From assembly GCA_036496585.1 (NCBI GenBank), contig DASXLB010000060.1, positions 62,001-126,000 on the forward strand: a stretch of 64,000 bases of DNA, given 5' to 3'. Below the pieces are notes generated by a model. That model saw only the letters and a program-made list of their open reading frames with translations. It was not told the origin of the DNA and made no database searches. The translations under genes and the position numbers were made by a program. Shown here piece after piece: positions 9,097 to 16,718 of the stretch. Numbering within the stretch: the stretch's first letter is position 1; every line of letters starts with the position of its first letter. This DNA comes from Vicinamibacterales bacterium. Its GTDB lineage: Bacteria; Acidobacteriota; Vicinamibacteria; Vicinamibacterales; 2-12-FULL-66-21.

Positions 9097-10158
9097 ATGC
9101 GCGCTGACCTCGCGCTCGTCGGGCTCGGGAACGTCGGCCGCCGCCTCGCGCGCCTGCTCGAAGAACGGCGCGACTGGCTGGCGCTCGACTACGATCTCGA
9201 ATGCCGCGTCGTCGGGATCGCCACCAAACAGCATGGCGCGGTGTTCCGCGAGGCCGGGATCGACGCGGTTGACATCGCCCGGAAGATCGAGGCCGGCCAC
9301 TCGATCGTCGAGCCCGCGATCGAGGCCGATGGCAGCTTCGACGTCATCCAGCGTCTGGTCGGCAGCGACGCGCCGCTGAAGGTGCTCGTCGAGACGACCA
9401 CCCTCGACATCCGCGCTGGACAGCCGGCGATCGATCACATCCGGGCTGCGCTGCAGGCCGGCTGCCACGCCGTGACCGCCAACAAGGGGCCGGCCGCGTT
9501 CGCCTATGAGGAGCTGAGCGCGCTGGCCGCCGATCGCGAACGATCGTTCCTGTTCGAAGGCGCCGTCATGGACGGCGTCCCCATTTTCAACCTGGTGCGC
9601 GAGACGCTCCCGGCGGTCGAGATCCGCGGCTTCCGAGGCGTGGTGAACAGCACCACGAATCACATCCTGAGCGCGCTCGAGGACGGCGAGAGCTTCGATT
9701 CGGCGCTGGCACGGATGCAGGCCGCCGGCATCGCCGAAGCGGACCCCTCGCTCGACGTCGACGGTTGGGACGCGGCGGCCAAGGTGGCGGCGCTCGCCAA
9801 CGTCATGATGCGGGCGCGGATGACTCCGCAGGCGGTCGAGCGCGAAGGCATCGGGCCGGCCACGGCGCGGCTCGCCATGGCGGCGAAGGCGAAAGGGATG
9901 CGCGTCCGGCTCGTCGCGTCGGCGCGCAGTACGCCCGGCGGCCTGGTGACCGCGGTGCGGCCGCTCGAGCTCCCCGAGACCGATCTGCTCGCCGGACTGC
10001 GCGGGATGGCGAATGCGCTCATCCTCGACACCGACCTGCTGGGCGAAATCGCGATCTCGCAACTGGGCGGCAGTCTGACGCAGACGGCCTACGCCCTGTT
10101 GACCGATCTCGTCACCATCCGCCGGCGTCACGCGCCGGCGCGATCGGCGCGCGTATGA
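9097..10158 (+). CDS. homoserine dehydrogenase (short form, no ACT domain)
   Basis: A 353-residue NAD(P)-dependent homoserine dehydrogenase, which reduces aspartate semialdehyde to homoserine in threonine/methionine synthesis. The Rossmann motif is VGLGNVGRRLA at the amino terminus. The conserved VTANKGP lysine loop, EGAVMDGVPIFNLVRE, NSTTNHIL and the catalytic DVDGWDAAAKVA region are present. Lengths near 430 are typical for forms with an ACT regulatory domain. This one ends about where the ACT would begin, so threonine feedback through ACT is not expected. Its TGA overlaps the ATG of the next gene by four bases, implying translational coupling to the CoA-transferase. Confidence 0.9.
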   Translation: MRADLALVGLGNVGRRLARLLEERRDWLALDYDLECRVVGIATKQHGAVFREAGIDAVDIARKIEAGHSIVEPAIEADGSFDVIQRLVGSDAPLKVLVETTTLDIRAGQPAIDHIRAALQAGCHAVTANKGPAAFAYEELSALAADRERSFLFEGAVMDGVPIFNLVRETLPAVEIRGFRGVVNSTTNHILSALEDGESFDSALARMQAAGIAEADPSLDVDGWDAAAKVAALANVMMRARMTPQAVEREGIGPATARLAMAAKAKGMRVRLVASARSTPGGLVTAVRPLELPETDLLAGLRGMANALILDTDLLGEIAISQLGGSLTQTAYALLTDLVTIRRRHAPARSARV

Positions 10159-11321
10159 CGCCGCTCGATGGCCTGACGGTGCTCGATTTCAGCCGCGTGC
10201 TGGCCGGGCCGTACTGCACGATGCAGCTCGGCGATCTGGGCGCGCGCGTGATCAAGATCGAGCAGCCAGGACGCGGCGACGACACCCGCGCGTGGGGTCC
10301 GCCGTTTGTCGGCGGCGAGAGCGCGTATTTCCTGAGCGTCAACCGCAACAAGGAAAGCGTCGCGCTCGATCTCAAGCATCCGCGCGCCCGCCGTGTGCTC
10401 GACGAGCTGGTTGCGCGCGCCGACGTCGTGGTCGAGAATTTCCGGCCCGGGACGATGGATCGGCTGGGACTCGGGTACGAGGCGATGCGGCGGCAGAACC
10501 CGCGGCTCGTCTACTGCTCGATTTCGGGCTTCGGGCAGACTGGGCCGCGCCGCCTCGAAGCGGGGTACGACGCGATGATGCAGGCGGAGGCCGGCCTGAT
10601 GAGCATCACCGGCGCCGGCGACGGGCCGCCGTTTCGCGTCGGCGTCGCGATTGGAGACATCGCGACGGGGCTATTCGCCGTGCAGGGCATCCTTGCCGCG
10701 CTGCTCGCGCGCGCGCGGTCCGGACAGGGACAGCGTGTCGACATCGCCATGCTCGACGCGGTGACCGCGCTGCTCAGTTACCAGGCCTCGAGCGCGCTCG
10801 TGGCCGGCGTCGATCCGGTACGCATGGGCAACCGTCATCCCTCGATCGCGCCGTACGACACGTTCGAGGCGGCCGACGGCACGTTCGTGCTGGCGGTTGG
10901 CAACGACGTCCAGTTCCAGCGTCTCTGTGACGTGCTGCGGGAGCCGGCGCTCTTCGGAGACGCACGCTTTGCCACCAACGCGGCGCGGGTGCGGCACGGC
11001 GAGGCGCTGCGGCGCGAACTCACGCGGCTGCTCGCTGCCTGGCGGCGCGCCGACGTGATCGCCGCGCTGACCGCCGCCGGAGTCCCGTGCAGCGCGGTCC
11101 GCAGCGTCAGCGAGGCGCTGGCGGATCCTCAGCTCGCCGCGCGCCAGATGATCGTCCCGCTGGAGCACGTGACCGCGGGCAGCCTCCGCGTCCTCGGCAC
11201 CCCGGTCAAGCTGTCGGAGACGCCGGCCTCCGTCCGGACGGCCCCCCCGACGCTCGGCCAGCACACCGCCGCCATTCTGAGCGAACTCGGTTTGAGCGAA
11301 GCGGACCTGGCTGCCGGGTAA
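10155..11321 (+). CDS. CaiB/BaiF (class III) CoA-transferase
   Basis: A 388-residue class III acyl-CoA transferase. It begins MTPLDGLTVLDFSRVLAGPYCTM-type and contains KIEQPGRGDDTRAWGP, NRNKESVALDLK, ENFRPGTMDRLGLGY and SISGFGQTGP. The catalytic aspartate of the family is expected in VAIGDIATGLFA. The ATG at 10155-10157 overlaps the stop of homoserine dehydrogenase (ATGA), and this short overlap sets the start within a longer open frame. Enzymes of this family move CoA between carboxylic acids such as carnitine, formate/oxalate and succinate/itaconate. The substrate here is unknown. The pairing with a homoserine-dehydrogenase-type gene hints at a hydroxy- or amino-acid-derived acyl-CoA. Confidence 0.92.
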   Translation: MTPLDGLTVLDFSRVLAGPYCTMQLGDLGARVIKIEQPGRGDDTRAWGPPFVGGESAYFLSVNRNKESVALDLKHPRARRVLDELVARADVVVENFRPGTMDRLGLGYEAMRRQNPRLVYCSISGFGQTGPRRLEAGYDAMMQAEAGLMSITGAGDGPPFRVGVAIGDIATGLFAVQGILAALLARARSGQGQRVDIAMLDAVTALLSYQASSALVAGVDPVRMGNRHPSIAPYDTFEAADGTFVLAVGNDVQFQRLCDVLREPALFGDARFATNAARVRHGEALRRELTRLLAAWRRADVIAALTAAGVPCSAVRSVSEALADPQLAARQMIVPLEHVTAGSLRVLGTPVKLSETPASVRTAPPTLGQHTAAILSELGLSEADLAAG

Positions 11322-11366
11322 GCCCTGACCTCGACCCGCGCGCAGCCTTCGCAGAGCGGAGGCCGG

Positions 11367-11795
11367 TCAGGGTTCGAGGAACGGCGTGAGCGCCTCGAGG
11401 AGAGCGGCGACGATCTCTTCCTCGCTGACCGACGCGATCGCCGGACCATCGCGGAACACGTGTTCGGTGGTGATCACGCGGCGGCCGCGGCCGCGCGTCG
11501 AGGTCAGCACCAGCGCCGGCTCCTCGCGCTCGGTGACGAGTGCCAGCTCGACGAACTCCTCGCCGCCGCGGTCCGGCGTCAGACGGACCGCCTCGCCCGG
11601 CGTGACGACCTTGAAGCGATGGCCTTCACCGACGAGCGCCGACGCCACCTGGTGGAACGCCGGAACGGCGAGGTCGGATCGGACGCCTTCCCACGCGCGC
11701 GAGGCCTCATCCCGGCTGGCACGCCGTGCCTCGGCGCGCGTTCGCGCCGCCTCGATTGCCGCCCGCACACGCCGCCGGACGTCGGAGATTTCCAT
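11367..11795 (-). CDS. hypothetical protein, 142 residues
   Basis: I do not recognise this protein. The first ~45 residues are a highly charged helix (MEISDVRRRVRAAIEAAR and following, rich in R, A and E) likely to form a coiled coil. The remaining ~95 residues look like a compact alpha/beta domain with VVTPGEAVRLTPDRGGEEF and VELALVTEREEPALVLTST. No signal peptide or membrane segment is visible. The ATG at 11793-11795 is chosen over a GTG six codons upstream. It is convergent with the CoA-transferase and lies 45 bases after ubiE on the same strand. Confidence 0.7.
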   Translation of the reverse strand: MEISDVRRRVRAAIEAARTRAEARRASRDEASRAWEGVRSDLAVPAFHQVASALVGEGHRFKVVTPGEAVRLTPDRGGEEFVELALVTEREEPALVLTSTRGRGRRVITTEHVFRDGPAIASVSEEEIVAALLEALTPFLEP

Positions 11796-11840
11796 CCGAA
11801 GATGGTATCCCACGCCGTCACGAGGCCCGAGTGGGCGCCT

Positions 11841-12557
11841 TCAGTCCCGCCGCCGCGCGACGTTGATTGCCATCAGGCCGCCGAGCAGCGGAATCACCCG
11901 GCACTCGGCAAATCCCGATCGCGCCAGCAGGGCGGAGACGCCGTCGGCTCCGCGATACCGGCGGATGGATTCGGCAATGTAGCGGTAGGTATCGGGATCG
12001 CCGTGCAGCGTCAGGCCCAGCACCGATCCGACCGCCGACAGGTAGGCCAGATAGACGGCGCGGACGAGGGCGTTCGATGGGCGGTCGAAATCCAGCGACA
12101 GCAGCAGTCCGCCGGGACTGAGCACGCGCCGGATCTCGGCAACCGCCGTTTCGATGCGGGCCACGTTGCGGATGCCGTATCCGCTCGTCACGAGATCGAA
12201 GGCGTTCGACGGAAACGGCAGCGCCATCATGTCGCCGGCGATCAGGCCGACCGAGGCGCCCCCGGGCTTGCCGCCCGCGAGCTGCAGCATGCGGAGCGTG
12301 AGGTCGAGGGCCGTGACCCGGCAGCCGCGCGACGCCAGCGCGAACGCGATGTCGCCGGTGCCGGTGGCGAGATCGAGCGCGCGCAGGCCGGCGCGCGGCT
12401 GCGACAGCTCGACCAGCCTCGCCTTCCAGCGCTGATCGCAGCCGTACGACAGCACGCGCGTGATCAGATCGTAGCGGCCCGCGATGGTGTGAAAGAGGCC
12501 GCGAACGTAGCGGGCCTTCCCGTCTTCGCTCGCGAGCGCGTCGCTGAGCCCGGTCAT
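11841..12557 (-). CDS. UbiE/MenG-family quinone methyltransferase
   Basis: A 238-residue SAM-dependent methyltransferase of the UbiE/COQ5 family, which methylates demethylmenaquinone (MenG) or the ubiquinone precursor. The family motifs are clear: YDLITRVLSYGCDQRWK near the start, the SAM loop LDLATGTGDIAFAL, GDMMALPFPSNAFDLVTSGYGIRN and the late IRRYRGADGVSALLARSGF. The length is usual. Acidobacteria use menaquinone, so the MenG role is more likely. The start is the ATG at 12555-12557, eight bases after a TACGAT box. It is divergent from the outer-membrane-type gene across a 41-base gap. Confidence 0.92.
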   Translation of the reverse strand: MTGLSDALASEDGKARYVRGLFHTIAGRYDLITRVLSYGCDQRWKARLVELSQPRAGLRALDLATGTGDIAFALASRGCRVTALDLTLRMLQLAGGKPGGASVGLIAGDMMALPFPSNAFDLVTSGYGIRNVARIETAVAEIRRVLSPGGLLLSLDFDRPSNALVRAVYLAYLSAVGSVLGLTLHGDPDTYRYIAESIRRYRGADGVSALLARSGFAECRVIPLLGGLMAINVARRRD

Positions 12558-12565
12558 CGACGGCT

Positions 12566-12589
12566 ATCGTACCCCCGCCGCGCTACAAT
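12566..12589. promoter_or_regulatory. divergent pair of -10-like boxes for ubiE and the neighbouring gene
   Basis: TACGAT on the minus strand (12566-12571) sits eight bases before the ubiE ATG. TACAAT on the plus strand (12584-12589) sits nine bases before the ATG at 12599. The whole divergent gap is 41 bases, leaving no room for leaders or separate Shine-Dalgarno sites. Confidence 0.45.
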
Positions 12590-12598
12590 CGCCCGCTG

Positions 12599-13426
12599 AT
12601 GCGCCATCGCGCCGCGCCGTTCGCCGTCTGCGTGCTCATCTGGCTCGCCGCCGCGCGCAGCGTGGCGGCGCAGACGAGCACCGACGAGGACTGGAAGATC
12701 ATCGACAACTCCTTCCTCGTCGAGGAAGCCTTCAACCAGGATCCGCACGTCGTCCAGAACATCTTCACCTTCCAGCGGCTCACGGTGCGTGACTGGCAGT
12801 TCACGTTCACGCAGGAATGGCCGGTGCCCCGCACGAGGCATCAGCTGTCGTACACCATCCCGGTGCAGGCGCTCGACGGGACTAGCGGCATGGGAGACGT
12901 GCTGATCAACTACCGGCTGCAGGTACTCGAAGAGGGGGACGGCCACCCGGCGTTCTCGCCGCGAATCAGCGCCATTCTGCCGACCGGACGCGTGGCCGCC
13001 GGCGCCGGCACCCACGGCGTCCAGGTCAATCTCCCGTTCAGCAAGCACCGCGGCGACTTCTACTTTCACTGGAACGGGGGATTCACCTGGCAGCGGACCG
13101 CCGGCGACGCGTCGCTCTTCTCGCCGTCCGCCGCCGGCAGCATCATCTACCGCGCCCGCCAGATGCTGAACCTGATGCTGGAAGGGGTGATCGTCGACGC
13201 CGCCGGCACCGTCACGCCGGTCGATCCGAACGCGTCGCTGGCGACCAGTCATGCGACCGCGTCCACGATCTCGCCCGGCGTGCGCGGCGGCTGGAACGTC
13301 GGCGACGACAAGCAGATCGTGCTCGGCATCGCCGCGCCGGTGACGCGCACGCAGGGGGACACCTCGACCGCGCTCTTCCTGTATTTCTCCTACGAAGGAC
13401 CGGTCAAGGGGCTTCCGCGTAAGTAG
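12599..13426 (+). CDS. probable outer-membrane transporter-like beta-barrel protein
   Basis: A 275-residue exported protein with signal peptide MRHRAAPFAVCVLIWLAAA and cleavage near SVAAQ. The mature part is rich in alternating, aromatic-flanked beta strands (LTVRDWQFTFTQEWPVP, GDFYFHWNGGFTWQR) and ends in the aromatic-rich FLYFSYEG. It resembles the 'transporter/MetA-pathway phenol degradation' group of small barrels, whose substrates are undefined. The assignment rests on composition, not a catalytic motif. Its last 23 bases overlap the 3' end of convergent queD. Confidence 0.6.
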   Translation: MRHRAAPFAVCVLIWLAAARSVAAQTSTDEDWKIIDNSFLVEEAFNQDPHVVQNIFTFQRLTVRDWQFTFTQEWPVPRTRHQLSYTIPVQALDGTSGMGDVLINYRLQVLEEGDGHPAFSPRISAILPTGRVAAGAGTHGVQVNLPFSKHRGDFYFHWNGGFTWQRTAGDASLFSPSAAGSIIYRARQMLNLMLEGVIVDAAGTVTPVDPNASLATSHATASTISPGVRGGWNVGDDKQIVLGIAAPVTRTQGDTSTALFLYFSYEGPVKGLPRK

Positions 13427-13811
13427 CGACGGAGGTCGGCGTCTCCCACACCCGTACCGCCTGGATATCGACACCGAGCGCGCGCCCCTGGTCGTAAATC
13501 AGCCGGGCGATACGTTCGACGGTGGGGTTGCTGTCGAGCAGATAGACCGGCTCGCCGAGCTGACGCAGCGGCGCGACGAGCGGATCGTCCTGCCGCAGAA
13601 TCATCTTGTGATCGAGCTCGCGATCGATCCAACCTTTCACGATCCGCTTGATGTCGCTGAAGTCGACGACCATGTTCCGGCTGTCGAGCCGATCGGTGCG
13701 GACCTCGATTTCCACCGAGGCATTGTGCCCGTGGGGATGCTTGCAGACGCCGTCGTAGTCGAGCAGGCGGTGTCCGTAGCAGAACTCGATCCGCTTGGTC
13801 ACGAGATACAT
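13404..13811 (-). CDS. queD: 6-carboxy-5,6,7,8-tetrahydropterin synthase QueD
   Basis: A 135-residue QueD/PTPS-family enzyme that converts dihydroneopterin triphosphate to carboxy-tetrahydropterin, an early step towards queuosine and other deazapurines. Zinc ligands are visible as the histidine of FCYGHRLL and the HPHGH pair. The catalytic cysteine lies just before (GVCKHPHGHN). The late VWETPTSVATY segment is family-typical. The start is the ATG at 13809-13811 (MYLVTKRIEF), eight bases after TATACT. Longer readings would run into queC. Its start codon shares bases with the divergent queC ATG, and its 3' end overlaps the barrel gene by 23 bases. Confidence 0.93.
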   Translation of the reverse strand: MYLVTKRIEFCYGHRLLDYDGVCKHPHGHNASVEIEVRTDRLDSRNMVVDFSDIKRIVKGWIDRELDHKMILRQDDPLVAPLRQLGEPVYLLDSNPTVERIARLIYDQGRALGVDIQAVRVWETPTSVATYAEAP

Positions 13812-14562
13812 GATCGAAAAGTATAAGCGAGCGGCGGCAGCCCCCGACGGCGCGGCGGTGCCCGGCCCCGACACGGCCGTGCTGTTTTCAGCCGGCCTCG
13901 ACAGCGCGGTGCTCGCCGCCGGCGCGCTCGCGCAGGGAGAACGCGTCCAGCCGATCTACGTCTCCGTTGGCTTTGCCTGGGAGGCCGAAGAACGCGCGAT
14001 GGCGGAGAGGCTGTTCGCGCGCCCGCCCTTCGCCGGCCGCATCGAGGCGCTCGTCACGCTGGCCTTCGACGTCCGCGACGTCTTCGCGGCGTCGCACTGG
14101 GCCGTGCGCGGCGAACCGCCGGCGTTCGACACGCCCGACGAGGACGTCTACGTTCACGGCCGCAACGTCCTGCTCGCGACGAAGGCTGCGGTCTACATGA
14201 CCCGCGCCACGCTCGCCGCCGCCCAATCGCCGGAGCAGCGCATACGGCTGCTGCTCGGGACGCTGGCGGGCAATCCGTTTCCCGACGCCACGCCGGAGTT
14301 CTTTGACGCCCTGGCGCGCGCGCTCACGCTCGGTCTGGCGGCGCCGATCACCATCGAGGCGCCATTCGCGCAGATGCACAAGTCCGACGTGATCCGGCGC
14401 GGCGTCGAGCTCGGCGTGCCGTTCGAGCTGACACTCTCGTGCATGCAGCCGCGCGACGGACAGCACTGCGGACAGTGCAGCAAGTGCCGCGAGCGGCGCG
14501 ATGCGTTTCGTGAAGCCGGGGCCGTGGACCCGACACCTTATCGGACACCGCCCGCACGCTGA
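13810..14562 (+). CDS. queC: 7-cyano-7-deazaguanine (preQ0) synthase QueC
   Basis: A QueC-family ATP-dependent enzyme (up to 250 residues) that turns carboxy-deazaguanine into preQ0. The PP-loop reads VLFSAGLDSAVLA, with A in place of the more usual second G of SGGLDS. HGRNVLL and the carboxyl-terminal zinc-site cysteines in CMQPRDGQHCGQCSKC are intact. The start is uncertain: the ATG at 13810 overlaps the divergent queD ATG in one CATG, while a GTG at 13858 would place the PP-loop nearer the amino terminus as in typical QueC. QueE and QueF are not in the window. Confidence 0.9.
   Translation: MIEKYKRAAAAPDGAAVPGPDTAVLFSAGLDSAVLAAGALAQGERVQPIYVSVGFAWEAEERAMAERLFARPPFAGRIEALVTLAFDVRDVFAASHWAVRGEPPAFDTPDEDVYVHGRNVLLATKAAVYMTRATLAAAQSPEQRIRLLLGTLAGNPFPDATPEFFDALARALTLGLAAPITIEAPFAQMHKSDVIRRGVELGVPFELTLSCMQPRDGQHCGQCSKCRERRDAFREAGAVDPTPYRTPPAR
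13820..13825 (-). promoter_or_regulatory. -10-like box of queD inside queC
   Basis: TATACT on the minus strand ends eight bases before the queD ATG and lies within the first codons of queC as annotated. It matches the leaderless spacing seen elsewhere in the window and supports the short queD start. Confidence 0.45.
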
Positions 14563-14592
14563 CTTCGGGGACGCCGCACACGCGGCAGGATG

Positions 14593-15492
14593 TCAGCTCG
14601 CCTTCAGACGGATGGAACCGTCGCCGGTGCGGATCTTGAGCGTCTTGCCGCCGGCGCCGAGCTGGGTGCGCAGCGTGCGCTTCTCCTCGTCGCTGCGCGA
14701 GTGCGTGTCGTCGCCGGCTTCCGCCCTGATCGCCAGATCGTTCCGGATGGAGTCGCCCGAATGGGCGTCGAGATCGGCCGCGAAATCCTTGGGCAGGTAG
14801 ATGGCGACGCCGCCATCGCCTGTCGTCAACGACCAGTCGTCGGTCATCCTGGTACCCGAATCGACGCGCAGCGTGATGCTGCCGTCGCCGGTGCGGACGC
14901 GCACGGCGCCGGGTACACCTGTAACGCTGACGCTGCCGTCGCCCGTCTCCCCGTCGACCGTGCCTGTCGTGTCGTCGAGCGTGACCGATCCGTCGCCGGT
15001 CGCGAACGTCAACTGGCCGCCGCTCCCCCGCACGCGGATGCTGCCGTCACCCGTGCGCAGGTCGAGGCGGCCCTGCACGCCTTCCAACGTGATCGACCCG
15101 TCACCGCTCTTCGCCGCCAGGCTGCCGCCACGCGGCATCCGGACGATCAACCGGGCGGTCGGCGTCGAGCCGATCCCGAAGAACACCTGCTCGCGTGCCG
15201 GACGCTTCACTTCGATTTCGATGTGGTTGCCGTCCTGCTTCGTCGCGACGGTCAGCTGAGCGACCCCTTCCAGAGTCGGTCCGCGCTTCTCGATCTCGAC
15301 GACGACTTCCTTGTCGTCTCCGGCTCGTACGTCGATTGCCCCGTCGACGGTCGTCAGCCTCAATTCTGGCGCGCCGGTGACGGCGAAGCGCTTCTCTTCG
15401 CGGGTGATGTGCGCCTGCGAGTCGACGACCACGCAGCCGCAGAGCGCGGTCGCGGCGGAAAGACCGAGCATGACGGGGAGTACAGATTTCAT
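14593..15492 (-). CDS. DUF4097-type lipoprotein with GDGS repeats
   Basis: A 299-residue lipoprotein. The signal MKSVLPVMLGLSAATALCGC ends in a lipobox with the acylated cysteine at residue 20. The mature protein is a right-handed beta-helix-like DUF4097/putative adhesin domain. Six (T/S)GDGS(I/V) repeats are spaced about 19-22 residues apart between residues ~120 and 205, plus one TGDGGV and one last copy at the end. Such repeats stack into a ladder. The ATG overlaps the nagA stop by four bases (ATGA), setting the start in a longer open frame. The function is unknown. Coupling to amino-sugar genes suggests an envelope role. Confidence 0.85.
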   Translation of the reverse strand: MKSVLPVMLGLSAATALCGCVVVDSQAHITREEKRFAVTGAPELRLTTVDGAIDVRAGDDKEVVVEIEKRGPTLEGVAQLTVATKQDGNHIEIEVKRPAREQVFFGIGSTPTARLIVRMPRGGSLAAKSGDGSITLEGVQGRLDLRTGDGSIRVRGSGGQLTFATGDGSVTLDDTTGTVDGETGDGSVSVTGVPGAVRVRTGDGSITLRVDSGTRMTDDWSLTTGDGGVAIYLPKDFAADLDAHSGDSIRNDLAIRAEAGDDTHSRSDEEKRTLRTQLGAGGKTLKIRTGDGSIRLKAS

Positions 15493-16718
15493 ACAGATCC
15501 GTTGGACGTTCGGTCGTATGCCAGTGTTCCGGCAATCCACGTCTGCACGACCCGCAGCTCGCGATCGAGCACCACGAAATCGGCGACCGCTCCGGGCGCG
15601 AGCACGCCCAGCCCCTGCAGGCCCAACGCACGGGCGGGAGTGGTCGCACACGCGAGAACCGCGTCGGGCATGCTGAGACCTGCCGCCGACGTCAGCAGGG
15701 CAAAGGCCCGATCCATTGTCAACGTGCTGCCGGCGATGGTCCCGTCTTCGAGGTAGGCGGCATCCCCGACCGTGATCGTCCGCCCCCCCAACCGGGACGT
15801 GACGCCGCGCGGCAGGCCGGAGCCGGCGGTCCCATCGGTGATGGCCATGATGCGCTCCGGACGCTTGGCGGCCAGCGCGACCCGCATCATCGCCGGGTGC
15901 ACGTGCACGCCATCGCTGACGAGCTCGGCGATCACCTCGTCGCACTCGAGCACGGCGCCCGCCAGTCCGGGGGCGCGATGGGCGACCGGCGTCATGCGGT
16001 TGAAGAGATGGGTGGCCTGTCGGGCGCCGGCCTCGATGCCGGCGAGAGCCTGTTCGTAGGTCGCGCCCGAATGGCCGAGCGAGACATGGTGGCCGTGCGC
16101 CGCCAGATCGCGAATCAGATCGACAACCCCGTCGACCTCGGGCGCCACCGTGACGATACCGACATCAGGCCGGGCCGCCGCGATCTCCGCCAGGATGTCG
16201 TCGCCGGTCCAGGATTCGGGGCTCGAGAGTCGCGCGCCTCGCGGATCGCGACCCGGGGTGCGGAGGCAGGCGGCCGGTTGCGCCCCCTTGTATTCCGGGT
16301 TGATGAAGTTGCTCTCGAGGTGCGCCGGGAGCACGCGGGCGCCGCCCGGCGGCCGGGTCGTGCGGGCGCGGCGGACGCCCGTGAGCATCGCGCGAAGCGC
16401 CGGCGGGTCGCAGGCGATGGACGTCGGACAGAAGGCCGTGACGCCATACCGTGGCAGCCTGCCCGCCATCTCGGCGATGGCATCGCCGCCATCGAGCGAA
16501 TCGGTCCCCTCGATGCCGTGCACGTGGACGTCGATGAAGCCGGGAACGATGTAGTGATCGGGGAACTGGAAGTGCAGATCGGCGTGAGGTGACGCATCTG
16601 GCGGCGGCTCGGATGCCACAGCCGCCGCCTCGCGGATCCGGTCCCCGTCGACCACCAGCACGCCGCCGGAGAGGATACGGCCGGGCAACACCAGGTCGGC
16701 GCCCGCGAGGCGGATCAT
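15489..16718 (-). CDS. nagA: N-acetylglucosamine-6-phosphate deacetylase
   Basis: A 409-residue amidohydrolase that removes the acetyl group of GlcNAc-6-P in amino-sugar and cell-wall recycling. Motifs are VPGFIDVHVHGIEGTDSLD (metal HxH), HLESNFINPEYKGAQ, GHSGATYEQALAGIEAG, ATHLFNRMTP and the catalytic-acid region AITDGTAGSGLP. A final GVLAPGAVADFVVLD strand is typical. The ATG overlaps the ROK stop and the TGA overlaps the DUF4097 start, each by four bases, so the three genes should be co-translated. NagB and NagE are not adjacent. Confidence 0.94.
   Translation of the reverse strand: MIRLAGADLVLPGRILSGGVLVVDGDRIREAAAVASEPPPDASPHADLHFQFPDHYIVPGFIDVHVHGIEGTDSLDGGDAIAEMAGRLPRYGVTAFCPTSIACDPPALRAMLTGVRRARTTRPPGGARVLPAHLESNFINPEYKGAQPAACLRTPGRDPRGARLSSPESWTGDDILAEIAAARPDVGIVTVAPEVDGVVDLIRDLAAHGHHVSLGHSGATYEQALAGIEAGARQATHLFNRMTPVAHRAPGLAGAVLECDEVIAELVSDGVHVHPAMMRVALAAKRPERIMAITDGTAGSGLPRGVTSRLGGRTITVGDAAYLEDGTIAGSTLTMDRAFALLTSAAGLSMPDAVLACATTPARALGLQGLGVLAPGAVADFVVLDRELRVVQTWIAGTLAYDRTSNGSV

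Noticed and set aside
7834..10131. A 765-codon open frame on the minus strand opposite the aminotransferase and homoserine dehydrogenase
   Set aside because: It is the antisense shadow of two well-supported genes. Its translation is R/A/D/H-rich without domain motifs, as expected in high-GC DNA.
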